Assembly (NCBI GenBank): GCA_007922305.1
Contig: ML677373.1
Span: forward strand, 12,574,127 to 12,638,126
Direction of reading: 5' to 3'
DNA length: 64,000 bases
Source of the DNA: Dermatemys mawii
Lineage: Eukaryota; Chordata; Testudines; Dermatemydidae
The notes under the pieces were generated by a model. The model saw nothing but the letters and a program-made list of their open reading frames with translations. It did not search any database and was not told the DNA's origin. The translations under genes and the position numbers were made by a program. This document shows, in pieces, positions 12,901 to 24,019 of this stretch. Position 1 is the first letter of the stretch. Every line of letters starts with the position of its first letter.

Positions 12901-15900
12901 CAACAATGAGGCCAGTGGGCATTAAATCTGTTTGACGTGGTTTCTTATTCAATGAGTTAAAATCAACCATCTATCACACCAGTTAGTAAGAGGGTTGAAG
13001 ACAAGGAAAAATGCAGAGCACATCTCTGTCATAAATTAAACAAAATGCTTCCAATTTGATCAGAAAAGGTGGGTGAGGTAATATTTTTTTCTACTATAAC
13101 CCAGTTTGGCAACTCAGCTGCAGGACAGGCTGGTTCACCCATGTGTTACCTATCATCTGATCAGACAGTGCCAGTCTCAACATGCTTTCTCTTGCAGGAT
13201 TGGGACTTAGCCAAAGGTACCAGATATGCTAAAAGCAGGATGAATTTTTTTAAAAAAAGTAGATTGTCAAGTACACAAACCTTTCACACTGTGCTGGCTA
13301 CCTATTGAGCTAAAAACAGATTCTTGCAACAGGTATATACAAGTAAGGGTAATTCTTGGTCACACAGAGAGGTATGCAAAGCCAAGAATGTGGGAAGGCA
13401 ATTATTTAAAGAGCACATGTTGTTACAAGAGAGTTTAATAGAAGAAAGGCTGGAAAGCTAGCCTGGCTGCATGGGTCAGTCCTTCAAAATTATCTGGGTT
13501 GTCCCACTTCTGATAACGGACAAACTCTGGAGTGCAGACAGAAGAGGGAGGAAATGAGAGAACCAAGCTGGGAGACATATGCCTTTAAAATGCTTAAAAT
13601 CCCAATTGAACAATTACATCAAGTTAGCCACGAGGCATGTCCTTAAAGTAGCCCCATTCATTGCTGGCATAAATAGATGCAACTCCACTGATTTCAATGG
13701 GATTACACCCTCATAGCTTATTCGTTACTTGAGTATGTAGCTCTAGTGATTTACTGCTAATTGCCAACATCGGAACTACTGAATTTTACATCTAATATTG
13801 AACAAAGAAGAACAAGCAGCCAGGTCCAGGTGTGATGCAGTTAGATACGGGCCCAGAATTAGAAACATCCCTCAAAAGGGAGATGCAGCTAAACTGGGAT
13901 GGAGAAGGAGACAAAGCCAATGTTGAAAAAAAATTCTCTCTCCATAGCTGTAATCATTTATATTGACCAGTGCACAAAGCCGCAGTCCAATAATCCCACC
14001 AAATGAAATAGGGCTCTCTCAGAGCAGTCTAGCTTGGAGGATTCAAAGGATGACTGGCTACACAAGACAAATTTTAGGGGAAGAAAAAGCATCGCAGAAT
14101 GTATAGGTTTATTTTAATCGGAGAACCACAGTGCTGTAAGTGTGGAGATCCCATAAGCACTGGAAAGGAAGAATCATTTGAGGAAATGTGAAGATCATGC
14201 TTTCTGGGACCATGTTTATTTGCCTGTCTCTGGGACAGCCCAACAATTAAATGCTGTACAAGGAAAAATACCACGAATTTGTGATCTCCCATCAAAAATT
14301 TAGGCTTTCCAGTTGACATACTAACGTCAGCAAAATAGGGACAGACAGTGCCCCAGGTTATTAGGGCATTATATTTTTGTTACCAAGATTCTGTCTACTG
14401 TCCATTCAATTTTTTCCCTTACACACTAACAAGTCACTATTTACACTACTTAACTTTTGATGTTCTGCACATGCATCCCAGCATGGAGAGAAGTTAGACA
14501 AACTGAGGACTAACTTCTGCCCATATGATAGAATGCCAAGCTCTGTATTGGGGTGAAGGAGGAGCCCCAAGAGAAGAAATTGTCCTCTTCTCTTTATCCA
14601 CTGGAGTACTCCTGTTTATTTTTGTGGTACAAATCTATTAGAGCAGGCAGTACCGGATTTACAGTGGCACCATGGAGCTGGCCCCATGCTCAGAAGGGGC
14701 CCCGGCCTGCTCCACTAGCACTGCACCCTTAGACCCTGCCAGCTGCTGGCTCTCCACATGGCCTGCCCACCAGCTGGCCAAGTGCACCTCTCCACCCCCT
14801 GGCCGGACCCCAGTGCACCTCTGGCTCCGGGCAGACCCTGCTTCCCACCATCTATGGGGCCCCGCCTGTCTCTCCAGAGCTGAGCTGCCTGGGACTGGTG
14901 TAGAAGCCTGGTCAGTCTTGGCCAGTTGTGAGGGTAGAGGAGACAGTGAGGGGGAGGGCTTGGCTGGGCCCACCAGGCAAGTGAGTCCTGAGGGAGCCCA
15001 GCTGGGACAGACCCTGGCCTGACTGATCCCACCATCCCGAGGGGCTGGAGCAATTCCCTGCCTCAGGACCAGCCCTGACTGCGCTACCAACTCCGCATGG
15101 CAGACAGTCACCTCCCAGCAAGATCGGTGAATGCAGCCGGGAGGTAGGGTGTGGGGGAGTGAGGGAGGGGTGTTGGGCTGTGAGGGGGCAGAGAAATGTG
15201 TGTGTTGGGGTACTAAGAAGTGGGGGTTCTGCGTGGGGTACTGTGCAGCTGTGGTGGGGCTGTGAGCAGGAGGGGTGTTGTGCACTTGTGGAGGGTTTTG
15301 GGGGGGGCATAGCGGCCTTAGGGAGTTGGGGTAGTGTTCATGTTGGGTAAGGGGGCTGTGTGACGCAGCACAGGCCCATCCTTGAAGGGAAGGAGCACGC
15401 TGGCAGCACAGGGCTGGGTGGGCCACTATGCGTCTGGCAACAGCTGGTTTGTAAATACTGTCCTTGCGCTGGGCTGAGCAGAGGGGGACCACCCTTGCCA
15501 TTCCATGCCCAGAGCTGGCCACTCGCTCGGGGACTGACCTCCACTGCCTCCATGGGGGCCCATAGATATGTTTGTTACTGGGCCTACAAAGCAGCTGGGG
15601 AGGGTGCCTCCCAGCACTGGTAAACAGACATGCACTGGCTCTGCTCAGGTTAGCACACTAAAGACAGCAATGTGGCTGCAGCAGCATGGATTAGCCATGC
15701 AAGTCCATCCTCAGGGGGTTGGGCAGGATTGTTCTAAGGCAACTAGCCCTTGCCACCTAAGTGACACTATTAATTTTAGCACATTAGCTGAGGCAGAGCT
15801 AGTACATGTCTGTCTGCCTGCACTAGGAAGCACCCTCCCAGCTGCTGTGTAGACATAGCTTTACTTGTGCCCCTATCCCCATAGATATTCCTGCTGACAA

Positions 15901-17986
15901 CCCCATAGTTGGGTGCATCCAACAAAGTGGGTATTGGTCCACTTAATTTTAGGATTAAATATTTTTACTATACAATACCCCTGCACCCTCATAAATACCC
16001 CCTCCCATCCCCTGACACAAGCTCCACTGCTATGAGCACCCCTGTCCCCCACAGCCATCCCTCTTCCCCCCATAGATACTAGGGTTACCATATATCCCTA
16101 TGTTCACGGACATGTCTGGATTTTTTAGCTTAAAATAGCATGCGGGAGGGGGGAGGGGGGAATCTGCTGCCATCTGAACATGTCCGGGACTTCAAGCAGC
16201 AGGCAGGGCAGAGCCCCTCCCCTGCTGGGCTGCCTCCGCTGGGGGGAGGGGGGGGGGGGAGAGGGGGGGAGGACAGGGGGGGGGGGGAATTTCTCAGCCC
16301 GCTGGCTATAGCCAGCTGTGGAAACCTGGGAGAAAGAAGCCAGAAGCATGGTAGGAGCTTTTAAGCCAAGGTGGGGGTGGTAGCAGCGTGGGGAGGGGGC
16401 GGCAGAGAAGTCCTGATGCTGGGCTGCCTCGGCTGGGCTGCTGGCTTCCCTCAGCCTGGGTCAGTAATTCAGCTGGTAATGGAAATTAGATAAAGAATCT
16501 GAGCTGTTACTAGTCCCTTCCCACACAAGTTCTTATCCAGTATTATATTTGAGGACTTTTGAAGAATAAATTCATGAAAGTGCTAAAGAACAGGAACATA
16601 AGTGTTCATGAAGCTTGACCTTCACATTTCATGTTTAACAAGGACCATTCACTAGAATAGAAAACATTCTTAACCTCTTGGCTCCTCCAAGTCATAACCT
16701 TTGACACACCAAAACCTAAGTCTGACTTTTTAGGACCTGCCAGTCTTATGGAGATCTCCATTATATCTAAAGTTCGCTTCTCTGAAGCCCTTTCTATTAT
16801 CACTCTACAGGTAATAATGGAAGACGGCAAGATTTAGAGTCATATCTTTGCTGGATAAAAAGTGTAAAAAATGACAAAGGATTCCTTACTAGAAACGCAA
16901 ACTGTAGATTCTCCCAGCAATAAATGTTTCCAATCAATCACTTGCTAACAAAGAAGAGTGTATAAGGGATCATTTTTGCTTAAATACTGTGACTAATTAG
17001 AAAGAATAAATTACTAAAAAGTAGTCTTAGACAGAAAGTCACCATCTTGTAAATATCACATTTTCCTTTGTAGGACTAAATCAAATACCACCACCAAAGT
17101 CAGAAAACATCACCTAAAGCAGACAAAGATACAGCAGTGAAGGTATGCTAGGCATTTTACAAATAGGCAAAGACAAGGCTCCCTAACTAAACAAAACTCT
17201 CCAAGTGGATACCAGTGCTCAGAGGGCTGAACCTCCACAGAAACCTGGATTCTGAACTGGCAGGACAACAGCACAGTCACATTTGCCACAAGAGCTGCCT
17301 ATGCAGCTTCCGCCATTTAAATTCCAGGTACTCACTTCTACTTTAACCAACTGAAGTATGGCCTGAGAACAGGACATCAAATCTCATCTTGGCTCTGACA
17401 GACTCCCTCAATGGCTTCAGCCAAGTCACAGCTTCTCTGTCTCAGTCCTTTCCCAGGCCACACTATTGGTACAAGATTTACTTCCTTCATAGCGGTGTGG
17501 AGAGAACATGGGTAGCACTTTAAAGACGCAAAACACTGTGAAAGTCCTATGTATTAATCATAGCAGGACTATGGTCACACTGAAATAATCTCCTCACTCC
17601 CCAGAAGAGAAAATGCTAGTAATCTGTTTTCTCATGAACCACAGACCTAAAACCAAGAATGTGGTATCTCAAAGCCCAGGAATGGCCTGTGAGCTTAAGA
17701 CATGCACATGTACAAACATGTTTGCACCAGAGGGACTGCAAAAAAAAACCCAGCTTTGATTTACCAAATACGAGGGCAATCCACCTCTGTTGTATCTAGC
17801 TTTTCCATACATACCTGAATGAACCTTCCCTCTTTTCTCTTCAGTGACTATGGACAGATTTGCTCTTTCGTGCTTGTTTCCCTTAAAGCTCATTTGAAGA
17901 TGCCACCATACCTTGTTAAACTGGAAAAGGTCACGCTTGAGCCTCTCTCTTACGGGATCATGTCCGTGTCTCAAAAACCTTCTCAT
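825..17986 (-). CDS. LLGL2: LLGL2, lethal(2) giant larvae homologue 2, first nine coding exons (5' part of gene)
   Basis: LLGL2 is a cortical scaffold of the basolateral polarity module (with Scribble and Dlg), opposed by aPKC-PAR6 and built from two WD40 beta-propellers. Joining 17912-17986, 7704-7801, 6432-6513, 5047-5162, 4182-4340, 2579-2741, 2248-2380, 1228-1282 and 825-979 (minus strand) keeps one open frame of 345 whole codons with AG/GT at every junction. The translation begins [20 protein letters not shown] and contains [15 protein letters not shown] and [14 protein letters not shown], nearly identical to human LLGL2 from memory and closer to it than to LLGL1 or tomosyn. Only the first propeller region is covered; the rest of the roughly 1020-residue protein, including the aPKC-phosphorylated segment, lies beyond the left edge. 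The start is the first ATG of the exon and matches the family N-terminus. No frameshift or stop was seen in the exons. TSEN54 lies upstream in the same orientation. Confidence 0.95.
1228..1282 (-). CDS. LLGL2: LLGL2 coding exon 8 (residues 276-294)
   Basis: This 55-nt exon is too short for an ORF scan. It encodes [19 protein letters not shown], matching the human segment [19 protein letters not shown]. The acceptor is CATCCTAG and the donor TGG|GTAGGT. Its length of 1 modulo 3 is exactly what links the flanking exons in frame. Confidence 0.92.
2248..2380 (-). CDS. LLGL2: LLGL2 coding exon 7 (residues 232-276)
   Basis: The exon encodes [20 protein letters not shown], then [12 protein letters not shown] and [10 protein letters not shown], an Lgl WD40 blade. 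The acceptor is TCCTCCCTAG and the donor G|GTCAGT is in phase 1. Confidence 0.94.
2579..2741 (-). CDS. LLGL2: LLGL2 coding exon 6 (residues 177-231)
   Basis: The exon encodes [17 protein letters not shown], then [16 protein letters not shown] and LIVLWDL, and ends FLGSQ. This is the most diagnostic Lgl segment in the window. The acceptor is TTTTGCCTAG and the donor CAG|GTATTA is in phase 0. Confidence 0.95.
2742..4181 (-). other. LLGL2 intron between coding exons 5 and 6
   Basis: Apart from the foldback repeat at about 3465-3840, nothing recognisable was seen. The other short introns (980-1227, 1283-2247, 2381-2578, 4341-5046, 5163-6431, 6514-7703) likewise look like ordinary intron. Exceptions are a remnant near 4890-4960 of the repeat family also seen at 38860-38933, and the Penelope-type tail at about 7245-7348. 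Confidence 0.5.
3465..3840. repeat. Foldback repeat with inverted arms, turtle-type DNA element
   Basis: Arms at about 3718-3754 and 3778-3815 are inverted copies sharing TTTTTAGTAAAAGT, with a short loop. GC-rich flanking sequence to 3465 carries further diverged copies of a 'catgacctcc'-like motif. This resembles a non-autonomous repeat common in turtle genomes. It lies in an LLGL2 intron and its short open frames are not genes. Confidence 0.55.
4182..4340 (-). CDS. LLGL2: LLGL2 coding exon 5 (residues 124-177)
   Basis: The acceptor is CCCACAG. The exon encodes [20 protein letters not shown], then [17 protein letters not shown] and [14 protein letters not shown], matching the LLGL2 third-blade region. 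The donor CG|GTGAGC is in phase 2. Confidence 0.93.
5047..5162 (-). CDS. LLGL2: LLGL2 coding exon 4 (residues 86-124)
   Basis: The acceptor is GATTTTAG. The exon reads [18 protein letters not shown], a WD40 blade ending in the tryptophan motif, then a GASELQEEQ loop. The donor is GG|GTAATG in phase 2. Confidence 0.92.
6432..6513 (-). CDS. LLGL2: LLGL2 coding exon 3 (residues 58-85)
   Basis: After a CTTTCAG acceptor it encodes [16 protein letters not shown] through IPGQ and ends at CAG|GTGAGT in phase 0. [12 protein letters not shown] is conserved in vertebrate LLGL2. Confidence 0.93.
7245..7348 (+). repeat. Penelope-like element 3' tail fragment
   Basis: It contains CTCTGTATAAGCTCAGAAGC and CCAATAAAAGATATTACCTC. 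The same tail occurs at 21416-21550, 27100-27245 and 57505-57608, all in the same orientation. The 26390-27245 copy carries coding remnants that suggest the family. Confidence 0.6.
7704..7801 (-). CDS. LLGL2: LLGL2 coding exon 2 (residues 26-58)
   Basis: The acceptor is TTTCTACCAG and the exon reads [19 protein letters not shown] then [11 protein letters not shown], the first WD40 blade of the Lgl family. It ends in phase 2 (CT|GTATCC), and the next exon completes a leucine codon. Confidence 0.93.
8375..8760. repeat. GC-rich interspersed repeat in LLGL2 intron
   Basis: An abrupt 390-bp GC-rich block in AT-richer intron, with repeated 'ggggtccagggcggcctgg'-like phrases. Open frames on both strands are low-complexity and mutually overlapping. 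It looks like a repeat rather than a CpG-island promoter; the family was not named with certainty. Confidence 0.45.
9480..9720. repeat. MITE-like fragment
   Basis: It contains the inverted pair GGTGAAATTTTTTCACCCC and repeated TTGCTGGTATAAGC/TTATACCAGCAA segments. This composition is typical of non-autonomous DNA elements in turtle genomes. The ends are not well defined. Confidence 0.4.
10394..10688. mobile_element. Non-autonomous DNA transposon with terminal inverted repeats
   Basis: The left end AGGCCTTTTCTACAC and the right end (inverse of AGGCTTTGTCTACAC) match 13 of 15. The interior has AGCAGATTTAAATACGTCAA and GTAGCTGAAATTGC. No convincing target-site duplication was found. There is no coding capacity. 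Confidence 0.5.
14650..15360. repeat. GC/G-rich repeat with internal G-rich degenerate tandem
   Basis: It begins near GTACCGGATTTACAGTGGC. From about 15120 to 15360 it is a G-rich string with recurrent GGGGTACT and GTGGGG phrases. The 287-residue minus-strand open frame here is proline/serine-rich, matches no family I know and is overlapped by frames in every phase, so it is attributed to base composition. Confidence 0.45.
15581..15860. repeat. Foldback (inverted-repeat) element
   Basis: The left arm (AGCAGCTGGGGAGGGTGCCT then CAGACATGCACTGGCTCTG) is an inverted copy of the right arm ending at TGTGTAGACATAGCT. The arms are roughly 90-100 bases with mismatches. This fits a non-autonomous DNA element; no target-site duplication could be fixed. 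Confidence 0.5.
16078..16480. repeat. Interspersed repeat with long G-runs
   Basis: It starts TAGGGTTACCATATATCCCT and contains GGACATGTCTGGATTTTTTA and later ATGTCCGGGACTT, a repeat type common in turtles. G-runs at 16141-16160 and 16241-16288 form a potential G-quadruplex tract. Confidence 0.45.
17912..17986 (-). CDS. LLGL2: LLGL2 coding exon 1 (residues 1-25)
   Basis: The exon encodes MRRF through DLFQFNK and ends AAG|GTATGG in phase 0. Non-coding exon sequence continues upstream of the ATG. Two possible acceptor AGs precede it within about 35 bases, so the 5' exon edge is uncertain. The basic N-terminus is characteristic of Lgl proteins. Confidence 0.93.
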
Positions 17987-19441
17987 TTTCCCTCTTTAAC
18001 CACCTGGCACCAGAAACCTATTGAAAAAGCAAAACCACGTTTAAACAAGTGGGCTATTAGAGTGCAAAAAATTAATCAGAATTGGGTCCTTTATTTTTGT
18101 TTCAGGAAGTAACATGGAATTCATCAGGCCAGGACAAGACAGCTCAGATATATGGGGAGTTAACAGGGACTAAAACTCAACACCACTGCAGCACATTATC
18201 CCAGATAGTCGGATTTGGTTTGCATAATCCCTTTTTCATGCTGCTCAATTCTAGAATCCCTGTGTTTTTTTAAAAGAATGCAGTGTACACTTTGCCACTT
18301 TTTTAAATCTCTTCACCTGACCTTGTCCAAGAAAGATGACAAGTGACAGAACACAAAAGGATACCATAGCAGTCAGATAAATGTTTAAAGAATCCAGCTC
18401 AAAAAGCTACCTAACTTTCAGAGTTGATGGCAGCAGAGACTAGTATCAGTTTTTACCCTAGATAACCCTATGGCTACTGAGCTGAGGAGGTGAAAGTAAA
18501 TATTTTAGGCTGGCATTCTGGGTATAGCATAAGGAGCTGGTGTTGCCTGGAATGTAGTTAGGTTAATTATTAGCCTGCTTTTGTAAAACATCAAGCTTAA
18601 TCCTCTACTAAGGGGGAAGAGGGAGAGAACAGTGCACCTGTGCCTCAGTGCAGTACTATAAGAGAGTATAGCGCTCTGTACCTTGTAATTCTACCACTTC
18701 ACCAACCCTTTATGATCCACTCAGAACACCTAATGTCCTGCCCTAGCATACCAGCAATAACACTTCGGATAGCAGGATCTGGATTCTAGTATTCAGCCAG
18801 TGCAGCAAAGGCAGCATATGTCATTCTCCAGGACAGAAAGGAGTACGGCCAGTGGGTAGAACCTGAAGATTCAGACCTAGGGTGTGGACTTTTCCCAAGG
18901 AAGGGGTGTGTACATATGTGGAGCAAGTTGGAAATTTATAGTGTGGTTGTTTCCAGAGCATTTCAAATGAGTGTCAGAACCTGCCAGGAAGAAGAGTTCT
19001 TCTTTTCATCTGTGCCCCAGACTACATGGGCACTGGGACATTTGACTCAAATCACTGGCCTGGACAGGTAATTTAAAGCATTATCCACCCACAATGAGCT
19101 GAGAAGGAGCAGAATAGAGAAAGCCTTTACAGCCTCTGCTTCTACTACCCCACTTCTATACAAACAAGCAGGAATCCATCTCTGCATTCTTGCCAATATT
19201 GAAGTAATCAACCAAAGACCATAAATCAGCCAGTCATTCCTGCAGGGTTTCATTATACCTCCCAGCAAGGGCAGCAGAAGTATAAATTTAAACAGCAAAG
19301 TACAAAACTGACAAAATCAGCAAGTTCTGGTGAGCGAACAGCTCTGTCTTTTCTGCATGTCAGATATCAAGGTGTAATCTGAATGTACAGTCCTGGGTTT
19401 GCGCCTACACTAAGGACTAGGATACTTCAGTATTACTAGCA

Positions 19442-20055
19442 CAGGGGTGGGCAAACTTTTGGCCCGTGGGCCACATCAAGGTTGCAAAATTGTATGAAGG
19501 GCTGGGTAGGGAAGGCTGTGCCTCCCCAAACAGCTTGGCCCCACCCCCATCCGGCCCCCTCCCAATTCCCGCCCCCTGAGTGCCCGCCTCACAATCCCCA
19601 ACCCATCCAACCCCCCCACCTCCTGCTCCTTGTCCCCTGACCGCCCTCTCCAGATACCCCTTGCCCCTAACTGCCCCCGCAGAATCCTACCCCCTATGCA
19701 ACCCCCCGCTCCCTATCCCCTGACCCCATCCAACCCTTCCCCCCCTTCCCCGCTCCCTGACCACCCCCCAGAACCTCCTCCCCTTCCAACTGCCCCGTCA
19801 CCTGTCTGCCCACCAGGACTCCCTGTTCCTTATCCAGCCCCCCCACCCCCCTTACCATGCTGCTCAGCCCAGTATGTCTGGCTCTGCACAGAGCCAGACA
19901 CGCTGCCCCACAGGAGCTCACACACACCCCAGAGTGCTGCCCGCAGGGCCCACTGAGGCTCCGGAGGAGGGGGTGGAGGAGGAGTCAGGGAAAGCCTCCC
20001 AACTGAGCTCAGGCAGGTCAGAACGGTCCCGCTGGCCGTACGTTGCCCACCCCTG
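19442..20055. mobile_element. hAT-type non-autonomous transposon with 8-bp target-site duplication
   Basis: The termini are CAGGGGTGGGCAAAC and, at the right, GTTGCCCACCCCTG, which are inverted repeats. The 8-bp flanks TACTAGCA (19434-19441) and AACTAGCA (20056-20063) match at 7 of 8. The 614-bp interior is C-rich and non-coding. TIR sequence and 8-bp duplication fit the hAT superfamily. Confidence 0.8.
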
Positions 20056-20280
20056 AACTAGCATATAGAAGGTTGGTTTGGTGAAGCACAATTTGGACTG
20101 GTTAAGGAAGGAGGGAGAGGGATGGATCAGGCAGGTGTATCAGTAAGATTCTGACAGGAGCTTAGAGCAGGCTGATAGTCCATGAATAACTCAGAGCATC
20201 ATTACTATTACAGCAATATCTGGTCTGATTTTCAGAGATGCCAAGCACCTGCACCTCCTTCCTACTGACTTCAGCAGAGT

Positions 20281-21108
20281 TAAGAACATAAGAAAGGCCG
20301 TACTGGGTCAGACCAAAGGTCCATCTAGCCCAGTATCCTGTCTACCGACAGTGGCCAATGCCAGGTGCCCCAGAGTGAGTGAACCTAACAGGTAACGATC
20401 AAGTGATCTCTCTCCTGCCATCCATCACCCCGCTCAGGCAAACAGAGGCTAGGGACGCCATTCCTTACCCAGCCTGGCTAATAGCCATTTATGGACTTAA
20501 CCTCCACGAATTTATCGAGTTCTCTTTTAAACCCTGTTATAGTCCTAGCCTTCACAGCTTCCTCAGGCAAGGAGTTCCACAGGTTGACTGTGCGCTGTGT
20601 GAAGAAGAACTTCCTTTTGTTTGTTTTAAACCTGCTGCCCACTAATTTCATTGGGTGGCCCCTAGTTCTTCTATTATGGGAACAAGTAAATAACTTTTCC
20701 TTATTCACTTTCTCCACACCACTCAATTTTATATACCTCTATCATATCCCCCCTCAATCTCCTCTTTTCCAAGCTAAAAAGTCCTAGCCTCTTTAATCTC
20801 TCCTCATATGGGACCCGTTCCAAACCCCTAATCATTTTAGTTGCCCTTCTCTGAACCTTTTCTAATGCCAGTATATCCTTTTTGAGATGAGACCACATTT
20901 GTACACAGTGTTCAAGATGTGGGTGCACCGTGGATTTGTATAAGGGCAACAAGATATTCTCCATCTTATTCTCTATCCCTTTTTTAAATGATTCCTAACA
21001 TCCTGTTTGCTTTCTTGACTGCCGCTGTACACTGCATGGATGTCTTCAGAGAACTATCCACGATGATGCCAAGATCTTTTTCCTGATTAGCTGTAGCTAA
21101 ATTAGCCC
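20281..21108 (-). mobile_element. CR1 LINE, 5'-truncated 3' end
   Basis: The minus strand carries the end of the reverse-transcriptase ORF with [34 protein letters not shown] and YEERLKRLGLFSLEKRRLRG, the CR1 C-terminal signature. A 3' UTR follows, ending in TTATGTTCTTA. Frames are broken upstream, so this is a dead fragment. It shares its 3' terminus with the CR1 at 34947-35976. Confidence 0.88.
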
Positions 21109-21415
21109 ACAATTAGTTATGGGTGCTCAGCACTGTTTCAAGTTAGGGTTACAGCAATTAGTCCCAGAACAATCCCAGAGCTCAGTTTGCAACATCTTTA
21201 ATCAAGCAGACAGTACATTTTCAGGTTCACAAACGTACAGAAAGGAAAGGAACCCACCATGATCTCCTCCCTCCACCCCGACCCCTGTATCTAGAGATAT
21301 CAGCAGCTACCACCTAATCATCAGCTTTCCTTGAATGGTCCCTTACAATATGAGCTAACTACATATGCAAAACAAACTGTTCCACCTTGTATTTTGCTGT
21401 GATTCTGGGAGCATC

Positions 21416-21550
21416 TTTCACAGACCTAAAGAGCTCTGCGTGGCTCGAAAGCTCATCTTTCACCCCAACAGGAAGTTGATCCAATAAAAGATATTACCTC
21501 ACACATCTTGTCTCTAACATCCTGCGACCAACACAGCTACAACAACACAG
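21416..21550 (+). repeat. Penelope-like element 3' tail fragment
   Basis: It contains GAGCTCTGCGTGGCTCGAAA, CCAATAAAAGATATTACCTC and ACCAACACAGCTACAAC. It belongs to the same tail family as the longer relic at 26390-27245. Confidence 0.6.
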
Positions 21551-23589
21551 CGTACAGTTTTCCAATTGTCATTCCTGCATGCTTTCTTCCCTATCCATTC
21601 CCCACTGACAGAGAAGGGAGAGTAAACCTGAGCTGTTTAATATATTTGTATGATTGGGGTGGAAACGAAAGCCATCAGCGTACCAGCAGATGTGAAGAAA
21701 TGGTGCTTAGTTGTCTGACACAGAAACCTGGACAGCAGGGAAAATCAACATAAAAGGGGAGAGGAGCGTAGCCAAAAAGCAGGAACACATTTAAGAACCA
21801 AAGTCTCCGCAAGGTAATCTGAAAACCTACACCAAATAAGTCTAAGATTAGAGCCCATGTAACAAACCCTTTCATCAGGTTTGTATGATACAATTCTCAG
21901 AGAAGAGTCAAACATCTAAGTACACAGCTCTCTCCATGGATCAGCATTCACCTTGCCCACTCCGGCCTAAGACAGGGAAGTGAATGATTCAATCATGGGA
22001 CCAGATTTGGTGATGAATCCTAGTCACATGCCACCTGAGGCAAACTGCACATATGCAGCTAAGAAGAAATGAGCAGCTGCTGTAGAAGTGACAACCTGTT
22101 GTGCTATGCAAGGAAAGTATCACACCCATATGCAGCAACTTTGGCCTTAGCCAGACAGGGAAAGTAAAAATGGGAAAGGGTGTGTCTCTGGCAATCAATA
22201 TCCTGGGCCTGTGAAACCAGGAAAACCCACACAGAAACTTCAAGTAACTAGTTCAAAGTAACTGGTTTTACAAGTATGGGGAAAGGAGACTTCCATGTGC
22301 CAAAAAGGCGGCACAGACAAATACTCTCAGTAAACAAAGGCAAGAAGGCAAAGGAAAGGGGCATGGGGAGGTTCTTTTGAAAGGATACATAAATACAGCT
22401 GCCCATGTCCTGTAACCAAGTTTAGGAATGATTAATTACATCTAACACATGCTGGCTATACATGCTTTTGCCAAGAGGTAGCATTCACAACCCAGCCCAC
22501 AATGACCTGTTAAACCAGCTAAGGAACCTTACTAGCTGGCATCAAGGAATCTAATAGCAACTGGCACCAAGGTACATCACTGTGCAAACTGGTACAAACT
22601 GCAGACAAGAGATTTGCCAAAAAGGATGAAGATTCCACAGTCTGTGTCATCTTGTCTCACAGGTGCACATTTCCTTTTTGCCAGTCCAGTTTCTCTCAAA
22701 TGCCCTTCTCCGATGTCCTGCATAAAACTGCAGCCCAATGTGCTCCGCAATTTATAAAACATAGACACGAATACCATTCGCTGCAGACGGTATATGGTAG
22801 TAGCTGTGGTCACTAGTAGCCAGAACGGAGCCTCTGAAGCCATGTCTGCTTTGTGTGGAGTTGATGCTGTTGTGTTTTGCAGGGCATTAAAGCCCATGAG
22901 AAAATGCAAGATCAGCTTCTTACCAGAAGCTACATGCTCATTAGCAGCACTGCATCTTCTCTGGGTAAAGTCTGCTGCTCCACTGAAGAGACTCTGAGGT
23001 CGGTCCATCTGTAGGTATCAATGCCCCAGATTCCAGTCCATCTTGACTGTGAACAAGTTGAAACATAACGTGACAAACCAGCCTTGCAGCCAGGCACATA
23101 ATGGGCCACTTAAAGCTAGCTCCTTTAGCGTCCCTGGATCTATGCTCAGACAAATATTATGAGATGCCCTCCTCCGCTGCGTTTAGTTAGACTCAGCCAC
23201 AAGCCTATTCTTCATTGTTCAAGCAGTATGGCAGGGCGAGTCCAAGCTGCAAGAGGATCCTGTTTCCACTCCATACAGACACTCAGACAGCAATTAGCAT
23301 CAAACACAGACTTTTAGATGCCAAAGATTCACAACAGGCACATATGCCACATGGTTCAGAACAGGCTGATACTTAAGGGGAGAAGCCAGAATGTTCATAT
23401 GCAGCTTATGTGTGTGTTTTTGTCACTGTACTGATGCAAATAATTTTGCTAATATTTACTTCCATTTGGGTCCGTTCCTAAAATTTCATTTTGAAGAACT
23501 AGAAATCACTTAGACATACATTTTCTCACAGTCAGTACTTGGCATTCATATGCCAGTAGTCCAAAGCTCTGTAAAGACAGAAATGATCC

Positions 23590-23720
23590 TCAACTTCACA
23601 AGTAGGTAAGCATTATAGAGAAACGGAAATAGAAACGTGAAGTGACTTGCCCAAGGTCACATCAAGTCAATGGCAGAATTGGGAACAGAATTTACACCTC
23701 CTAACATGCAGTCTGGTTCT
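23590..23720 (-). repeat. MIR/CORE-SINE relic
   Basis: AAGTGACTTGCCCAAGGTCA followed by TGGCAGAATTGGGAACAGAA is the MIR core read in reverse. Confidence 0.65.
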
Positions 23721-24019
23721 CTTCTTCTGGACAAGCTCTGTCTCTAGGAGGATATTGCCTACAATAGTCTATCTTCCCTTTGAATTCCTCCTCCCAATAA
23801 ATCACCCACTAGAGTCTGTTTCGGGAGTCATTCAACCAGATTTAAACTTTTTTTTTTTAAGGGGGGTTACACTCACCCTCTGATTCTCTGGAGTTTTGAG
23901 ATGCACAGAACTGTCATTAGATGCTGGAACTTCTAGAAAAAGCAGCACCTTTATTACAGTGGTGATCATGAAAACCTGGTCTTGGCCATATCTACCCTAA
24001 CTCCTACGCCATTATTCCT

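Larger units (their letters stand above)
7802..17911 (-). other. LLGL2 intron between coding exons 1 and 2 (about 10.1 kb)
   Basis: The intron holds the GC-rich repeat at 8375-8760, a MITE fragment near 9480-9720, a TIR element at 10394-10688, a G-rich repeat at 14650-15360, a foldback at 15581-15860 and a G-run repeat at 16078-16480. The remainder (for example 10.7-14.6 kb and 16.5-17.9 kb) shows no gene and no family I recognise. Confidence 0.55.

Noticed and set aside
14659..15522. 287-residue open frame on the minus strand
   Set aside because: It is proline/serine/glycine-rich, overlaps long frames on other phases and both strands, and lies in a GC-rich repeat. It has no splice context or recognisable domain.
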